A stretch of DNA of 64,000 nucleotides from Hoeflea sp. YIM 152468 (GCF_029210485.1 NZ_JARGET010000014.1:1-64000), one strand, 5' to 3'. Counted from the stretch's first letter, positions 1-11,395 are shown. The notes: generated by a model from the letters alone, not told the origin. Numbers and translations: made by a program.

Positions 1-1
1 C

Positions 2-952
2 GCACCGGCGCCCGAACCTGTGGACCAGGAGACCGGCAACTGGTGGAGCCGTCTGCGCCAGGGCCTGTCGCGCACGTCGGGGCAGCTGTCGGGCCAGATC
101 AGCGGCATTTTCACCAAGCGCAAGCTCGATGAGGATACACTCCAGGACCTCGAGGACGTTCTGTTGCAGGCCGACCTCGGCGTCGAGACAGCCTTGCGGA
201 TCACCGATGCGCTGTCGGCAGCGCGCTATGGCAAGGACATTTCGCCGGTCGAGGTGCAAAAGGTGATGGCCGAGGAAATCGCACGCGTGCTTGATCCGGT
301 GGCCAGACCGCTGGAGCTCGATCTGAGCCACAAGCCGCATGTCATTCTGGTGGTCGGCGTCAACGGCACCGGCAAGACCACGACGATCGGCAAGCTCGCC
401 GCCAAGCTGAGCGCCGGTGGCCTGAAAGTGACCCTTGCCGCCGGCGACACCTTCCGCGCCGCCGCCATCGAGCAGCTCAAGATCTGGGGCGACCGCACCG
501 GCTCGAAGGTGGTCTCGACCAAAATCGGCGCCGATGCGGCCGGCCTTGCCTATGAGGCCTTCGAAACCGCCCGCGCAGACGGTGCAGACGTGTTGATCAT
601 CGACACTGCCGGGCGATTGCAGAACCGCACCGAGCTGATGGACGAACTCGCCAAGGTCGTGCGGGTGATCAACAAACTCGATCCCGACGCACCGCACACC
701 GTGTTGCAGACGCTCGACGCCACCACCGGCCAGAACGCACTGAACCAGGTCGAAATCTTCAAAAATGTCGCCGGCGTCAACGGGCTGGTGATGACCAAGC
801 TCGACGGCACGGCGCGCGGCGGCATACTGGTCGCCATCGCCGCCCGGCACAAGCTGCCGGTCTACTTCATTGGCGTCGGCGAAGGCGTGGATGACCTCGA
901 ACCCTTTGAGGCGGCCGATTTCGCATCGGCAATCGCCGGAGAACCCAGATGA
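2..952 (+). CDS. ftsY: SRP receptor GTPase FtsY (5' end outside window)
   Basis: FtsY docks signal-recognition-particle/ribosome complexes at the inner membrane for co-translational insertion. The frame is open to the left edge and its first codons are rich in Ala, Pro and Glu, as in the acidic A domain, so the true start lies outside the window and the in-frame GTG at 20 is probably internal. The NG domain is complete: P-loop [25 protein letters not shown] and [10 protein letters not shown], ending with the usual [12 protein letters not shown] tail. The stop overlaps the ATG of yciB by four bases (ATGA), so the two are translationally coupled. Identity is certain; only the N-terminus is missing. 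Confidence 0.97.
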   Translation, partial: APAPEPVDQETGNWWSRLRQGLSRTSGQLSGQISGIFTKRKLDEDTLQDLEDVLLQADLGVETALRITDALSAARYGKDISPVEVQKVMAEEIARVLDPVARPLELDLSHKPHVILVVGVNGTGKTTTIGKLAAKLSAGGLKVTLAAGDTFRAAAIEQLKIWGDRTGSKVVSTKIGADAAGLAYEAFETARADGADVLIIDTAGRLQNRTELMDELAKVVRVINKLDPDAPHTVLQTLDATTGQNALNQVEIFKNVAGVNGLVMTKLDGTARGGILVAIAARHKLPVYFIGVGEGVDDLEPFEAADFASAIAGEPR

Positions 953-1650
953 GCAACCGCACCCCGGCCGGCGAACCCCGGTCCACTGACGACGAGATCC
1001 ATATCTTCGAGCGCGATCCCGGCGACCCCAGGCGCAAGAAGATCAATCCATTGCTCAAGCTGGTGCTCGAGCTCGGCCCGTTGCTGGTGTTTTTCTTCGC
1101 CAATGCGCGTGGGGAATGGATTGCCGAACGGGTGCCGTTCCTGGCCGATATCGGCGGCCCGATCTTTGTCGGCACCGCCTGCTTCATGATCGCCACCGCG
1201 ATCGCGCTGTCCGTGTCCTGGATTCTGGTCCGGTCCTTGCCGATCATGCCGTTGCTCTCCGGCGTGATCGTGCTGACATTCGGGGCGCTGACCCTGTGGC
1301 TGCACGACGAGACCTTCATCAAGGTCAAGCCGACCATCATCAACACCATGTTCGGCCTGATCCTGCTCGGCGGGCTGCTGTTCAAGAAATCCTTCCTGGG
1401 CTACGTGTTCGATTCGGCTTTCAAGCTCGATGCCGAGGGCTGGCGCATCCTGACCATGCGCTGGGGCCTGTATTTCCTGATCATGGCGGTGGTCAACGAG
1501 TTCATCTGGCGCAATTTCTCCACCGATTTCTGGATCGCCTTCAAGGTTTGGGGCAACCTGCCGCTGTCGATCGTCTTCACGCTGTTGCAGCTGCCGCTGA
1601 TGCAGCGGCATGCGCTGCCCGACGAGACCGCGGACGCAGCGAAGGACTAA
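949..1650 (+). CDS. yciB: YciB/IspZ septation-associated inner membrane protein
   Basis: A 233-residue multi-pass inner membrane protein of the YciB (intracellular septation protein A) family, linked to cell envelope and division. A hydrophilic N-terminus of about 40 residues precedes the family opening [20 protein letters not shown]. Five or so membrane segments follow, with the conserved cytoplasmic stretch [19 protein letters not shown] and the motif [18 protein letters not shown]. The start overlaps the ftsY stop (ATGA), so the two genes form one operon, as is usual in Rhizobiales. The exact biochemical activity of the family is not known. Confidence 0.94.
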   Translation: MSNRTPAGEPRSTDDEIHIFERDPGDPRRKKINPLLKLVLELGPLLVFFFANARGEWIAERVPFLADIGGPIFVGTACFMIATAIALSVSWILVRSLPIMPLLSGVIVLTFGALTLWLHDETFIKVKPTIINTMFGLILLGGLLFKKSFLGYVFDSAFKLDAEGWRILTMRWGLYFLIMAVVNEFIWRNFSTDFWIAFKVWGNLPLSIVFTLLQLPLMQRHALPDETADAAKD

Positions 1651-1728
1651 ACCCGCCCGGCTTTGACGGGAATGGCCTGATGGAGCCACCCCGACGGCTG
1701 CTGGCAAAGGCAGCCAGTCGCAACCATG

Positions 1729-2604
1729 TCACGCCGCGCCGACACTGCGCGCGAGCTTGCCCAGCGTTTGCAGGCCCAGTTCCACGGCGCCGAAACCCTT
1801 GGCCTCCTCAAATTCGGCAGCCGTGCTGAACACCATGCCCAGGGTGACTTCGGTTGCGCCGTCCTGGTCCTTGAAGGACACCCAGGCATCGGCATGTTTG
1901 GGTCCGTTCTCGCCCCAGAGCAGCGTGTAGCTGATCCGGTCTTCGGTTTTGACATCGCCATACAGGTGATGGTTGGGGAACACCGTGCCATCCGGCCCGA
2001 TCATGTCGAACACCCATTCGCCACCGGCGCGCAGATCGATCCGCCTGGTGCGGCAGGAGAACCCGTCCGGTCCCCACCATTTGGGCAGGGAGTCGGGGTT
2101 GAGCCAGGCTCCCCAGACGATATCGCGCGGCGCCGCGATCACGCGGCTGAGCACCATGCAGCGCCCGGCCACACCCGCCAGATTGTCCAGCCCGGCGCCG
2201 AAGCCCTCACGGTAGCCGGCCTCCATGTTTTCGGCCAGCGAAGACAGTTGCACGGTCACCACCATGCGGCTGCCGTCGGCCTCGCTGGAAAACGCCGCTG
2301 TCACCAAAGCCGCCGATTGGGTCATCTCTTCGCACGACACCAATTCGTAATTGACACTGCGTACGCCAGGCTGCAACGCGAGCCATCCGGCCTCGCAGCG
2401 GGTGTCGGGCTGCCCCTCCACCTTGCACAGCGAGACTTCGCGTCCGCCGACGCGGGTATCGGCCTCAAGGAATTCGACCGTGACCGAGGCTGCCGGTGCG
2501 GCCCATACCGCACGCGCAGCCGGCGCCGTCCAGGCTTCCCAGACGGTGGCCACAGGCGCGGCCAGCCGGCGGTCAAATGTCAGCGTCGCAAAATCTCCGC
2601 TCAT
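1729..2604 (-). CDS. Tandem SRPBCC (AHSA1-type) protein
   Basis: A 291-residue protein made of two START-like/SRPBCC (AHSA1) domains in tandem. The N-terminal copy (about residues 5-135) opens LTFDRRLAAPVATVWEAWT. The C-terminal copy (about 145-285) opens LSRVIAAPRDIVWGAWLNPD and has the family signature KWWGPDGF. Such domains form a hydrophobic ligand cavity; the ligand is unknown. It is the last gene of a leftward operon behind a single-domain SRPBCC gene and an ArsR repressor, each overlapping the next by four bases. The N-terminal half has drifted (the WW pocket motif is replaced by AVWAAP), so the two domains probably have different roles. Family is sure, function is not. Confidence 0.85.
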   Translation of the reverse strand: MSGDFATLTFDRRLAAPVATVWEAWTAPAARAVWAAPAASVTVEFLEADTRVGGREVSLCKVEGQPDTRCEAGWLALQPGVRSVNYELVSCEEMTQSAALVTAAFSSEADGSRMVVTVQLSSLAENMEAGYREGFGAGLDNLAGVAGRCMVLSRVIAAPRDIVWGAWLNPDSLPKWWGPDGFSCRTRRIDLRAGGEWVFDMIGPDGTVFPNHHLYGDVKTEDRISYTLLWGENGPKHADAWVSFKDQDGATEVTLGMVFSTAAEFEEAKGFGAVELGLQTLGKLARSVGAA

Positions 2605-3077
2605 GCCACAATTCCTTTGGCATAGGCTTCCAACTGCGTCACCACCGTTCCCCAGCCGTCGAAAAAGCCCATCTCCTCATGTGTCTTTCGCGACTCGGGA
2701 TTGCGATGCCGGGCGATCGCGGTGTAGCTGGTGCCGCCATCGGGCGTATCCGCCAGCAGCAGGATCGCGGTCATGAAGGGCTCGGCCGCAGGCTTCCAGC
2801 CCTCGCTGTAGGCGTCGGTGAACACCAGCTTCTCCTCAGGCACCACCTCGAGATAGACGCCGGGATTCTCCATGGTGTTGCCTTCGACATCGAAGGTGGT
2901 GTTGAACCGCCCGCCAACCCGGAGATCAATCTCCACCGAAGTCACCTTGTGGGGGGCGGGAATGAAGAAATGCGGAATGTGCTTTGGCACAGTCCAGCAC
3001 TCCCATACCAGACGCCGCGGCACCGCCAGCGTGCGGGTAAAGCTCAAGTCCGTAGCCGGATCCAGTTCCAGTGTCAT
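2601..3077 (-). CDS. SRPBCC (AHSA1-type) protein
   Basis: A 158-residue single SRPBCC/AHSA1 domain protein, opening LSFTRTLAVPRRLVWECWT and containing the typical segments HFFIPAPHKVTSVEIDLRVGG and GVYLEVVPEEKLVFTDAY. It is the middle gene of the arsR operon: its start overlaps the arsR stop by four bases and its stop overlaps the next SRPBCC start by four bases. ArsR-AHSA1 operons are common in alphaproteobacteria, but the signal sensed and the ligand bound are mostly undefined, so no function is assigned. Confidence 0.87.
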   Translation of the reverse strand: MTLELDPATDLSFTRTLAVPRRLVWECWTVPKHIPHFFIPAPHKVTSVEIDLRVGGRFNTTFDVEGNTMENPGVYLEVVPEEKLVFTDAYSEGWKPAAEPFMTAILLLADTPDGGTSYTAIARHRNPESRKTHEEMGFFDGWGTVVTQLEAYAKGIVA

Positions 3078-3415
3078 CTCTCTCGCTCCTTCATGATTGT
3101 CTTCACGTAGTCATCCAGCCTGTCGAGCCGGGATTCCCAGATAAGCCTCTGTTCATCAAGCCAGCTCTGCATCGGCGCAAGCGCCTCGGGCACGATGGCG
3201 CAGGTGCGCACGCGCCCGTCCTTCGACGTCGCGATCAGCCCCGCCACCTCCAGCACCGAGAGATGCCGCATCACCGTTGGCAGGGCCAATCCGGTCGGAC
3301 TGGCCAATTCGGTCACGGGCGCCGGTCCCGCCGCCAGCCGCGTCAGCATCGAGCGCCGGGTCGGGTCCGCCAGCGCGTGAAACAGGGGGGAAAGATCGGG
3401 GTCATGCTTAGCCAT
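3074..3415 (-). CDS. ArsR-family transcriptional regulator
   Basis: A 113-residue winged-helix repressor of the ArsR/SmtB family. It opens with the family motif LFHALADPTRRSMLTRLAAGP. The recognition helix lies around LALPTVMRHLSVLEVAGLI and the wing around SKDGRVRTCAI. No CxC metal site typical of ArsR/SmtB sensors is present, so it belongs to the non-metal group that commonly controls linked AHSA1 genes. It heads a three-gene leftward operon with four-base overlaps. Its start codon lies inside a palindrome (3407-3424) that recurs at 3456-3473, consistent with autoregulation. Confidence 0.92.
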   Translation of the reverse strand: MAKHDPDLSPLFHALADPTRRSMLTRLAAGPAPVTELASPTGLALPTVMRHLSVLEVAGLIATSKDGRVRTCAIVPEALAPMQSWLDEQRLIWESRLDRLDDYVKTIMKERER

Positions 3416-3424
3416 ATGACTAAG
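3407..3424. promoter_or_regulatory. Putative ArsR operator, copy 1
   Basis: CTTAGCCATATGACTAAG is a near-perfect 18-bp palindrome (CTTAG/CTAAG around CATATG, one mismatched pair). It contains the arsR start codon. A second copy with 14 of 18 identical bases lies at 3456-3473, about 49 bp away centre to centre. Repressor binding here would block the start region. The assignment to ArsR is inferred from position and duplication. Confidence 0.6.
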
Positions 3425-3455
3425 TAACGCAGGCGCAGACTGCCGTCAAGAAATA

Positions 3456-3473
3456 GTTAGCAATATGGCTAGG
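3456..3473. promoter_or_regulatory. Putative ArsR operator, copy 2
   Basis: GTTAGCAATATGGCTAGG matches the palindrome at the arsR start codon in 14 of 18 positions and keeps a TAGC/GCTA inverted core around ATAT. It sits about 40 bp upstream of arsR in the arsR-rhuM intergenic region, where the arsR promoter should be. It may also affect the divergent rhuM-like gene, whose start is 87 bp further right. Confidence 0.55.
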
Positions 3474-3560
3474 TGTCTTGTGCCGCGATCCGCGCCGGAC
3501 CGGGGATGGAAAACCAGATCCTGTTGCTCTAATGTTCTTGTGCAGAAAGTCGGATTTTCC

Positions 3561-4610
3561 ATGAGCGATGATAAGAACGAACCGGTCCACTTGACTGAAG
3601 ACGTCGAAACCGGCGACCGGTTTTTGGTCTATGCTTCGGAGAAGGGGCTGAAGCTCGATATCCGCTATCAGGGTGAGACCCTCTGGATGACACAGGCGCA
3701 AATCCGGCAGCTCTTCGGCGTTGATCGATCCGTTATCACAAAACACATTGCCAATGTCTACGCTGAGGGGGAATTGGAAGCTGACGCAACAAGTGCAAAA
3801 ATTGCACAAGTTCGCCAGGAAGGTTCTCGCCGAATCGTGCGGCAAATCGAGCATTACAATCTCGATATGGTCATCTCTGTGGGCTACCGGGTTTCATCCG
3901 CGCAAGCCACGCTCTTCCGCCGCTGGGCCACGAGTATTCTTGTCCAGTTCGCCAAAAAGGGGTTTGTCGTTGATTCTCCCCGACTCAAGCAGCCCGATAA
4001 TGCGGATCGAATCGCTGAACTCCGCGAAATCATTCGTGATATCCGCTCGGATGAGGCCAATGTCTATCGGGAGCTTCGCCAGATTTGCGCCATGTGCCAG
4101 GACTATGATGGCACCACCGAAGCGGCACGAGGGTTTTATCAGAAAACCCAAGCCAAGCTTGTCTATGCAGTCACCTCCCACACACCGGCAGAGATCATCG
4201 CATCCAGAGCCGACCATACCGCGGAAAATATGGGACTACAGACTTGGCCGAATGACAATATCCGCAAGGCGGATACCGGCGTTTCAAAAAAATATCTGGC
4301 GCAAGCGGAAATCAGGGAACTCAACCGGCTCACCAGTATCTTGCTTGACATTTTTGAAGACCAGCTCGACATGGGCAGACTTGTGGTGATGCAGGATGCT
4401 CAAAATTTGCTGGATCAACAATTGCAGAATTTGGGGCGAACTGTTCTCCGCACCGGCGGACGGGTCAGCGCTTCAGATGCAAAAGCGCTCGCAGAACAGC
4501 AGTATGAAAAGTTTGATGCACAACGGCGGCTCGAACGTCAGCGAGAGGGGGACGAGCAGATTGCTGCCTTGGCCAAGGAAGCGAAAAAACTGCCGAAGCG
4601 ACCACGTTGA
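3561..4610 (+). CDS. RhuM-family (virulence-associated) protein
   Basis: A 349-residue member of the RhuM family, first named from a Salmonella pathogenicity island and often seen near mobile DNA. An upstream in-frame ATG at 3465 exists, but the ATG at 3561 gives the family-like start MSDDKNEPVHLTED. The N-terminal half has a helix-turn-helix-like region (GETLWMTQAQIRQLFGVDRS) and the family signature HYNLDMVISVGYRVSS followed by ATLFRRWATSILVQFAKKGF. The C-terminal third is helical and highly charged (QYEKFDAQRRLERQREGDEQ). Biochemical function is unknown. Base composition is visibly more AT-rich than the neighbours and no partner gene is adjacent, which suggests horizontal acquisition. Confidence 0.85.
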   Translation: MSDDKNEPVHLTEDVETGDRFLVYASEKGLKLDIRYQGETLWMTQAQIRQLFGVDRSVITKHIANVYAEGELEADATSAKIAQVRQEGSRRIVRQIEHYNLDMVISVGYRVSSAQATLFRRWATSILVQFAKKGFVVDSPRLKQPDNADRIAELREIIRDIRSDEANVYRELRQICAMCQDYDGTTEAARGFYQKTQAKLVYAVTSHTPAEIIASRADHTAENMGLQTWPNDNIRKADTGVSKKYLAQAEIRELNRLTSILLDIFEDQLDMGRLVVMQDAQNLLDQQLQNLGRTVLRTGGRVSASDAKALAEQQYEKFDAQRRLERQREGDEQIAALAKEAKKLPKRPR

Positions 4611-4678
4611 TTACCAAGGCTTGCGGCATTGATCCGCGCTGCAAGCATCGTTGAACGACGACCAGCTAACACGTGAAT

Positions 4679-5206
4679 TCACCCCGCATTGCCGAACGGC
4701 CCGCAATAGCCATTCGCCATCACCTCGCGCTCGTGGCCGAGCATCCAGTGCACCGTCGGGAAAGCAATCTCGCCGGTTGGCAGCTGGTCCCAGTCGAACA
4801 GCTCAACCTCGAGGCTTTCCTCGCCAACGCCGAACAGCGCCGAACCCGCGCCGGGATCAATCAGTTCGGCCCGCCAGATCAGTTGCACCTGGCTCAGATG
4901 TGGGACTGAATAGATTGCCAGCAGCTCCCCGAGCTTCAGATTGGCCAGCGCCTCTTCGCGCGCCTCGCGCCGGGCGCCGTCTTCCGGCGTTTCACCCAGT
5001 TCGAGATAGCCCGCAGGCACGGTCCAGAAGCCGCGCCGCGGTTCGATCGCCCGGCGGCACATCAGCACCTTGCCCTGGTGCCGGACCACGGAGCCGACAA
5101 CGATGCGCGGGTTCTGGTAATCGACGAAGCCGCAGGACCGGCAGACGTCACGCTCACGGGTGTCGCCTTCGGGAACCAGGCGGTCGAACTGTTTTTCCGT
5201 GCTCAT
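4679..5206 (-). CDS. NUDIX hydrolase
   Basis: A 175-residue NUDIX hydrolase, cleaving a nucleoside diphosphate linked to another moiety. The ATG at 5206 (MSTEKQFDR) is preferred to one four codons upstream. The N-terminus has a zinc-ribbon-like CRSCGF followed by DYQNPRIVVG. The Nudix box runs GYLELGETPEDGARREAREE and is intact for the metal-binding REARE core, though the usual Gly after the core is replaced. It follows ccmG on the same strand with a 68-bp gap and may be cotranscribed with the cytochrome maturation genes. The substrate cannot be read from sequence. Confidence 0.9.
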   Translation of the reverse strand: MSTEKQFDRLVPEGDTRERDVCRSCGFVDYQNPRIVVGSVVRHQGKVLMCRRAIEPRRGFWTVPAGYLELGETPEDGARREAREEALANLKLGELLAIYSVPHLSQVQLIWRAELIDPGAGSALFGVGEESLEVELFDWDQLPTGEIAFPTVHWMLGHEREVMANGYCGPFGNAG

Positions 5207-5274
5207 GCCAGACACCATAGTTCCGCCATGACGTTGCGGCGAGACCTGTCCGCGCCACCAGGCACAGAATTGCT

Positions 5275-5886
5275 TCAGCCTGCCGGAGACATTGCCTTTT
5301 CGATCGCCGGCAGCAGCCTGGTCTTCAGGCTGTCCTCGGTAAACGGGCCGATCTGCTTGAACAGGATGGTGCCGTCGGGTGCGACCAGATAGGTTTCCGG
5401 AATGCCGTAGACTCCCCAGTCGATCGCCGCCTTGCCGACCGGGTCGACGCCGACGGCAGCATACGGATTGCCGAGCTCGCCCAGGAAGCTGAGCGCGTTG
5501 GCGTTCTTGTCCTTGTAATTGATGCCGACGACTTCGATCCGGGGATCGCGCGCCAGTTCGAGCATGAACGGGTGTTCCTGGCGGCAGGGCACGCACCACG
5601 ACGCCCAGACATTGACCAGCGACAGCTTGCCGGCGATCGCCGCATCGGTGAGTGCGGGAACCGGCGCGCCAGCGGCAACCAGGCCCTCGAGCGGCGGCAA
5701 GGCCAGCGACGGCGCTTTCGAGCCGATCAGCACCGAGGGAATTTCGCTGGCATCCTTGCCCGACCCCAATTGGTAGAGAAACACCCCGGCCAGTCCGATG
5801 AACAGCACAAGCGGTAAAAATCCGATCAGCACCCGCCGCCGGCTGCCAGACGCTGCTGCTGTCGTGGCGTTTGTTTGCTCACTCAT
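5275..5886 (-). CDS. ccmG: Cytochrome c biogenesis thiol-disulfide protein CcmG/DsbE
   Basis: A 203-residue membrane-anchored thioredoxin-fold protein that keeps apocytochrome c haem-binding cysteines reduced in the periplasm. One N-terminal membrane segment (about residues 18-40) is followed by the TlpA-like domain with WASWCVPC (Cys98 and Cys101), the conserved VVGINYKDK and the cis-Pro stretch GVYGIPETYLV. Its start overlaps the ccmD stop by four bases (ATGA). It is the last gene of the ccmABCDG operon. This gene is also called cycY in rhizobia. Confidence 0.95.
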   Translation of the reverse strand: MSEQTNATTAAASGSRRRVLIGFLPLVLFIGLAGVFLYQLGSGKDASEIPSVLIGSKAPSLALPPLEGLVAAGAPVPALTDAAIAGKLSLVNVWASWCVPCRQEHPFMLELARDPRIEVVGINYKDKNANALSFLGELGNPYAAVGVDPVGKAAIDWGVYGIPETYLVAPDGTILFKQIGPFTEDSLKTRLLPAIEKAMSPAG

Positions 5887-6056
5887 GAACCGGATCCGTC
5901 AACGGGCATGGAACGGCGGCGCACGCCTTGCGCCTCGAGTTCGCTCAGTTCGCGGCGGCGTGCCCGGCCGTCGAGCAGGATCGCCGCCAGCAGCCCGGCA
6001 AGTGTCACCGCCGATGCCGCATAGGAGAGGAAGACAAATGCCTGATGGCTCATCAT
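5883..6056 (-). CDS. ccmD: Haem exporter protein CcmD
   Basis: A 57-residue single-pass membrane protein between ccmC and ccmG. The frame starts with two ATGs (the upstream one taken here), reads MMSHQAFVFLSYAASAVTLA, has one hydrophobic helix at residues 8-28, then the charged cytoplasmic tail with RARRRELSELEAQG that is typical of CcmD. It lies 4 bp after the ccmC stop and overlaps ccmG by four bases. CcmD stabilises the CcmABC complex and helps release haem-loaded CcmE. Confidence 0.93.
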   Translation of the reverse strand: MMSHQAFVFLSYAASAVTLAGLLAAILLDGRARRRELSELEAQGVRRRSMPVDGSGS

Positions 6057-6060
6057 GGGG

Positions 6061-6822
6061 CTAGGCTCCGCTGCCGATGGATTGCGCCGCCTGACGCCGC
6101 ATCGCCTGGACCCGGCGCCTGAGGATCTCGTTGCGCATCGCCATCAGGTGAAAGCTGAAAAAGATCAGCGTGTAGGCGACCGCCATCACCAGAAGCGGAT
6201 ACAGCATCGAGGGATGAATGGTCGGGCCGTCAAGCCGGATCACGCTGGCCGGCTGATGCAGCGTGTTCCACCATTCGACCGAAAACTTGATGATCGGGAT
6301 ATTGACGAAACCGACCAGCGTCAGCACCGCGGCAGGGCGGGCGGCGCGGGCCGGATCCTCCATCGCCTTGTGCAGCGCCATCAGTCCCAGATACATCAGA
6401 AACAGCACGAACACCGACGTCAGCCGCGCATCCCAGACCCACCAGGTGCCCCACATCGGCCGGCCCCAGAGCGAGCCGGTCAAGAGCGACAGGAAGGTGA
6501 ACGCAGCACCGATCGGCAGCGCCGTCTTGGCGGCGACATCGGCCAGCGGATGCCGCCAGACCAGCGTGCCGATCGAGGCGATCGCCATCACCGAATAGCA
6601 CATCATGGCGAGCCACGCCGCCGGCACATGGATGAACATGATCCTGACCGTGATGCCCTGCTGGTAATCCGCAGGCGCGGCAAACGCCATATACAGTCCG
6701 ATCACCGACGTCAGGACCGCCGCCGCCGCAAGATAGGGCAGCACGCGCCCGGAAAGGGCGAGGAAGCGGGTCGGATTGGCGAGGCTGGTAAACCAGCCCT
6801 GTGAGACGTTGGTGTCACTCAT
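6061..6822 (-). CDS. ccmC: Haem exporter / CcmE-loading protein CcmC
   Basis: A 253-residue, six-helix inner membrane protein that attaches haem to the chaperone CcmE. The tryptophan-rich periplasmic motif WGTWWVWDARLT is present, as are the flanking histidine segments (MFIHVPAAW and VEWWNTLHQP) that ligate haem. The start at 6822 (MSDTNVSQGW) is preferred over upstream in-frame ATGs at 6828 and 6858 because the family begins close to the first conserved FxxLANPTRF segment. ccmB lies 77 bp upstream and ccmD 4 bp downstream in the same operon. Confidence 0.96.
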   Translation of the reverse strand: MSDTNVSQGWFTSLANPTRFLALSGRVLPYLAAAAVLTSVIGLYMAFAAPADYQQGITVRIMFIHVPAAWLAMMCYSVMAIASIGTLVWRHPLADVAAKTALPIGAAFTFLSLLTGSLWGRPMWGTWWVWDARLTSVFVLFLMYLGLMALHKAMEDPARAARPAAVLTLVGFVNIPIIKFSVEWWNTLHQPASVIRLDGPTIHPSMLYPLLVMAVAYTLIFFSFHLMAMRNEILRRRVQAMRRQAAQSIGSGA

Positions 6823-6899
6823 GCCCATTTCTCTAGTCGCAGACGCGCATTGTTTCAATGCTATGTGTCAAATAGGCGGCCGATCCGGTTCGCACAGCG

Positions 6900-7562
6900 T
6901 CAATCAGCCGCTCCCTTCAGCGCCGCAGCCGCCGCAACCGGCCCAAGCGCGGCAAAAAACAGCGCAATCGCCGCCAGGATCATGAACGGCGGCAGAAACG
7001 GATCAGGCTCCGTCACCGCCGCGTAAGAAGCGCTGACGCCAAAGATCAGGATCGGGATCGCCAGCGGCAGGATCAGGATCGACACCAGCAATCCGCCGCG
7101 CGGCAGCACCACGGCCACCGCTGCACCGACGGCGCCGATGAAGGAAATCGCCGGGGTGCCCACCAGCAATGTCAGCATGACCGCTCCGGTCGACAGCGCG
7201 CTCATGTTCATCAGCAGCCCCAGCAGCGGCGCCGCCAGCACCAGCGGCAAGCCGGTGGCGAGCCAGTGCGCCAGGCTTTTCACGAACACGGTGAGAACCA
7301 GGCCGTACCAGTCCTGCAGCATCAAGATGTCGAGCGAGCCGTCTTCCCGGTCGGCCTGAAACAGCCGGTCGAGCCCCAGCAGCGATGCCAGCAGCGCGCC
7401 GATCCACAGAATCGCCGGGCCGATTCGCGCCAGCAGATTGAGATCCGGCCCGATTGCGAATGGAACCACCGCCACCACCGCCAGAAAGAACAAGACCCCG
7501 AGCATCGCCGCCCCGCCTGACCGGGTGGCGATGGCCAGATCGCGCCTCAGCAAAGCCATCAT
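6900..7562 (-). CDS. ccmB: Haem exporter permease CcmB
   Basis: A 220-residue integral membrane permease, the partner of the CcmA ATPase in the CcmABCD complex for cytochrome c maturation. About six hydrophobic segments are visible, with the family motifs LFQADREDGSLD near residue 70 and LVGTPAISFIGAVGAAV near residue 135. It overlaps the ccmA stop by four bases, so the two are translationally coupled. Confidence 0.95.
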   Translation of the reverse strand: MMALLRRDLAIATRSGGAAMLGVLFFLAVVAVVPFAIGPDLNLLARIGPAILWIGALLASLLGLDRLFQADREDGSLDILMLQDWYGLVLTVFVKSLAHWLATGLPLVLAAPLLGLLMNMSALSTGAVMLTLLVGTPAISFIGAVGAAVAVVLPRGGLLVSILILPLAIPILIFGVSASYAAVTEPDPFLPPFMILAAIALFFAALGPVAAAAALKGAAD

Positions 7563-8209
7563 GTCCAGGCCTCGCCGGACACCGAGGCGGCGCGATGCAG
7601 GCCTGAAAGCTGCAACGACCGGACCGTGTCGAGACCGAGCGGCTGATGGGTGGCGGCAATCGCCAGCCCGCCACCTGCCAGATGGGTCCGCACCAGATCG
7701 GCGAACAATTTGTCCGAGGAGGTGTCGAGCGCCGCGGTGGGTTCATCCAGCAGCCAGAGCGGACGAGCCGACACCAGCAGCCGCGCAAGCGCAATCCGGC
7801 GCTGCTGGCCAGCGGAAAGATAGCCGAAGGGCAGATGCGCCACCCCGGTCAGGCCGACCGCCTCGATTGCCGCATCGACCGAAACTCCCGCGCCGCTGTC
7901 ACCGCACTGGAAGCTCTTCCAGAAACCGAGATTCTCGGACACCCTTAACTCCCGCTTCATGGCGTTGCCATGTCCCAGATAATGCGCGTTTTCCGCCACC
8001 GGCACTGCCGCGCCATCGGTGTTGTAGAGGGAAAACCGGCCCGAATCCGCCCGCAGCAAGCCGGCGATGATCCGCAGCAATGTTGATTTGCCCGATCCAT
8101 TCGGCCCGGTGATGACCAGCGCTTCGCCACGGCCAAGCGTGAAGCCCACATCGTCAAACAAGACGCTGTCGCCGCGCCGTCCCCTGAGTTTCGTGGCTAC
8201 CGCCTGCAT
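7559..8209 (-). CDS. ccmA: Cytochrome c biogenesis ABC ATPase CcmA
   Basis: A 216-residue ABC ATPase whose ATP hydrolysis drives release of holo-CcmE. Walker A is GPNGSGKST, the ABC signature is YLSAGQQRR, Walker B is LWLLDEP and the switch His is in AATHQP. An upstream in-frame GTG at 8221 could be used, but the ATG at 8209 has a G-rich ribosome-binding stretch just ahead and gives the normal family length. It is the first gene of the leftward ccmABCDG operon, divergent from acnA. The ccmE, F, H and I genes are not in the window; in Rhizobiales they form a separate operon. Confidence 0.95.
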   Translation of the reverse strand: MQAVATKLRGRRGDSVLFDDVGFTLGRGEALVITGPNGSGKSTLLRIIAGLLRADSGRFSLYNTDGAAVPVAENAHYLGHGNAMKRELRVSENLGFWKSFQCGDSGAGVSVDAAIEAVGLTGVAHLPFGYLSAGQQRRIALARLLVSARPLWLLDEPTAALDTSSDKLFADLVRTHLAGGGLAIAATHQPLGLDTVRSLQLSGLHRAASVSGEAWT

Positions 8210-8515
8210 GGGCCCCCGCACTCGACCCGTTGTCGGTGTCGATTTTCCAGTTCCTTACCATCACCCGGGCGACATTCGGCAAATAATGTCGAAATGAGCC
8301 CCTGCTTGATCTGGAACCTTCATACGAAAGAATCTATAAGACCTGCAACCACGCCAGCGGTCGGCGTGAATTCCACCATGTGCCGAACATGACAGCCGAT
8401 CCGGCGTCACGGGCGGACTGCGGAAATGACCGTACCCGCATCCTTCTCAACGCAATCAGCGTGAGCAAGGTGTTTGCCTTCAAATTTCGGCTGAACTGAC
8501 GAAAGCGAGTTGCTC
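8210..8515. other. ccmA-acnA divergent intergenic region
   Basis: About 306 bp between divergently transcribed ccmA and acnA, which must hold both promoters. I see no convincing -35/-10 pair and no strong inverted repeat. A TTGATC at 8306-8311 and a TATAAG at 8335-8340 are 23 bp apart, too far for a standard promoter. No coding frame is supported. Confidence 0.4.
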
Positions 8516-11206
<2,691 letters not shown>

Positions 11207-11235
11207 GCGAGCGCAACGACAATCTGACATCAGAC

Positions 11236-11263
11236 AACGCCGGGGCATTGCTCCGGCGTTTTT
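11236..11263 (+). terminator. Intrinsic terminator of acnA
   Basis: AACGCCGG and CCGGCGTT form an 8-bp GC-rich stem with a 9-nt loop, followed directly by a T run. It lies about 30 bp after the acnA stop and before the DUF1223 gene, so the latter probably has its own promoter. Confidence 0.88.
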
Positions 11264-11395
11264 CGTTCGGTGGTCCTGTTCGGGCCGGATCGCCCGCAGA
11301 TGTCTCACCGCAACGTGATTTGGCCGTGTTGGCCACTCCACGCTACAACCATCCGCACCATGCAAACCCCCTTTGATCGAAACGGACCCGGCAAC

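Noticed and set aside
8306-8340. Possible acnA promoter TTGATC / TATAAG
   Set aside because: Spacing of 23 bp is too large for a normal sigma-70 promoter.
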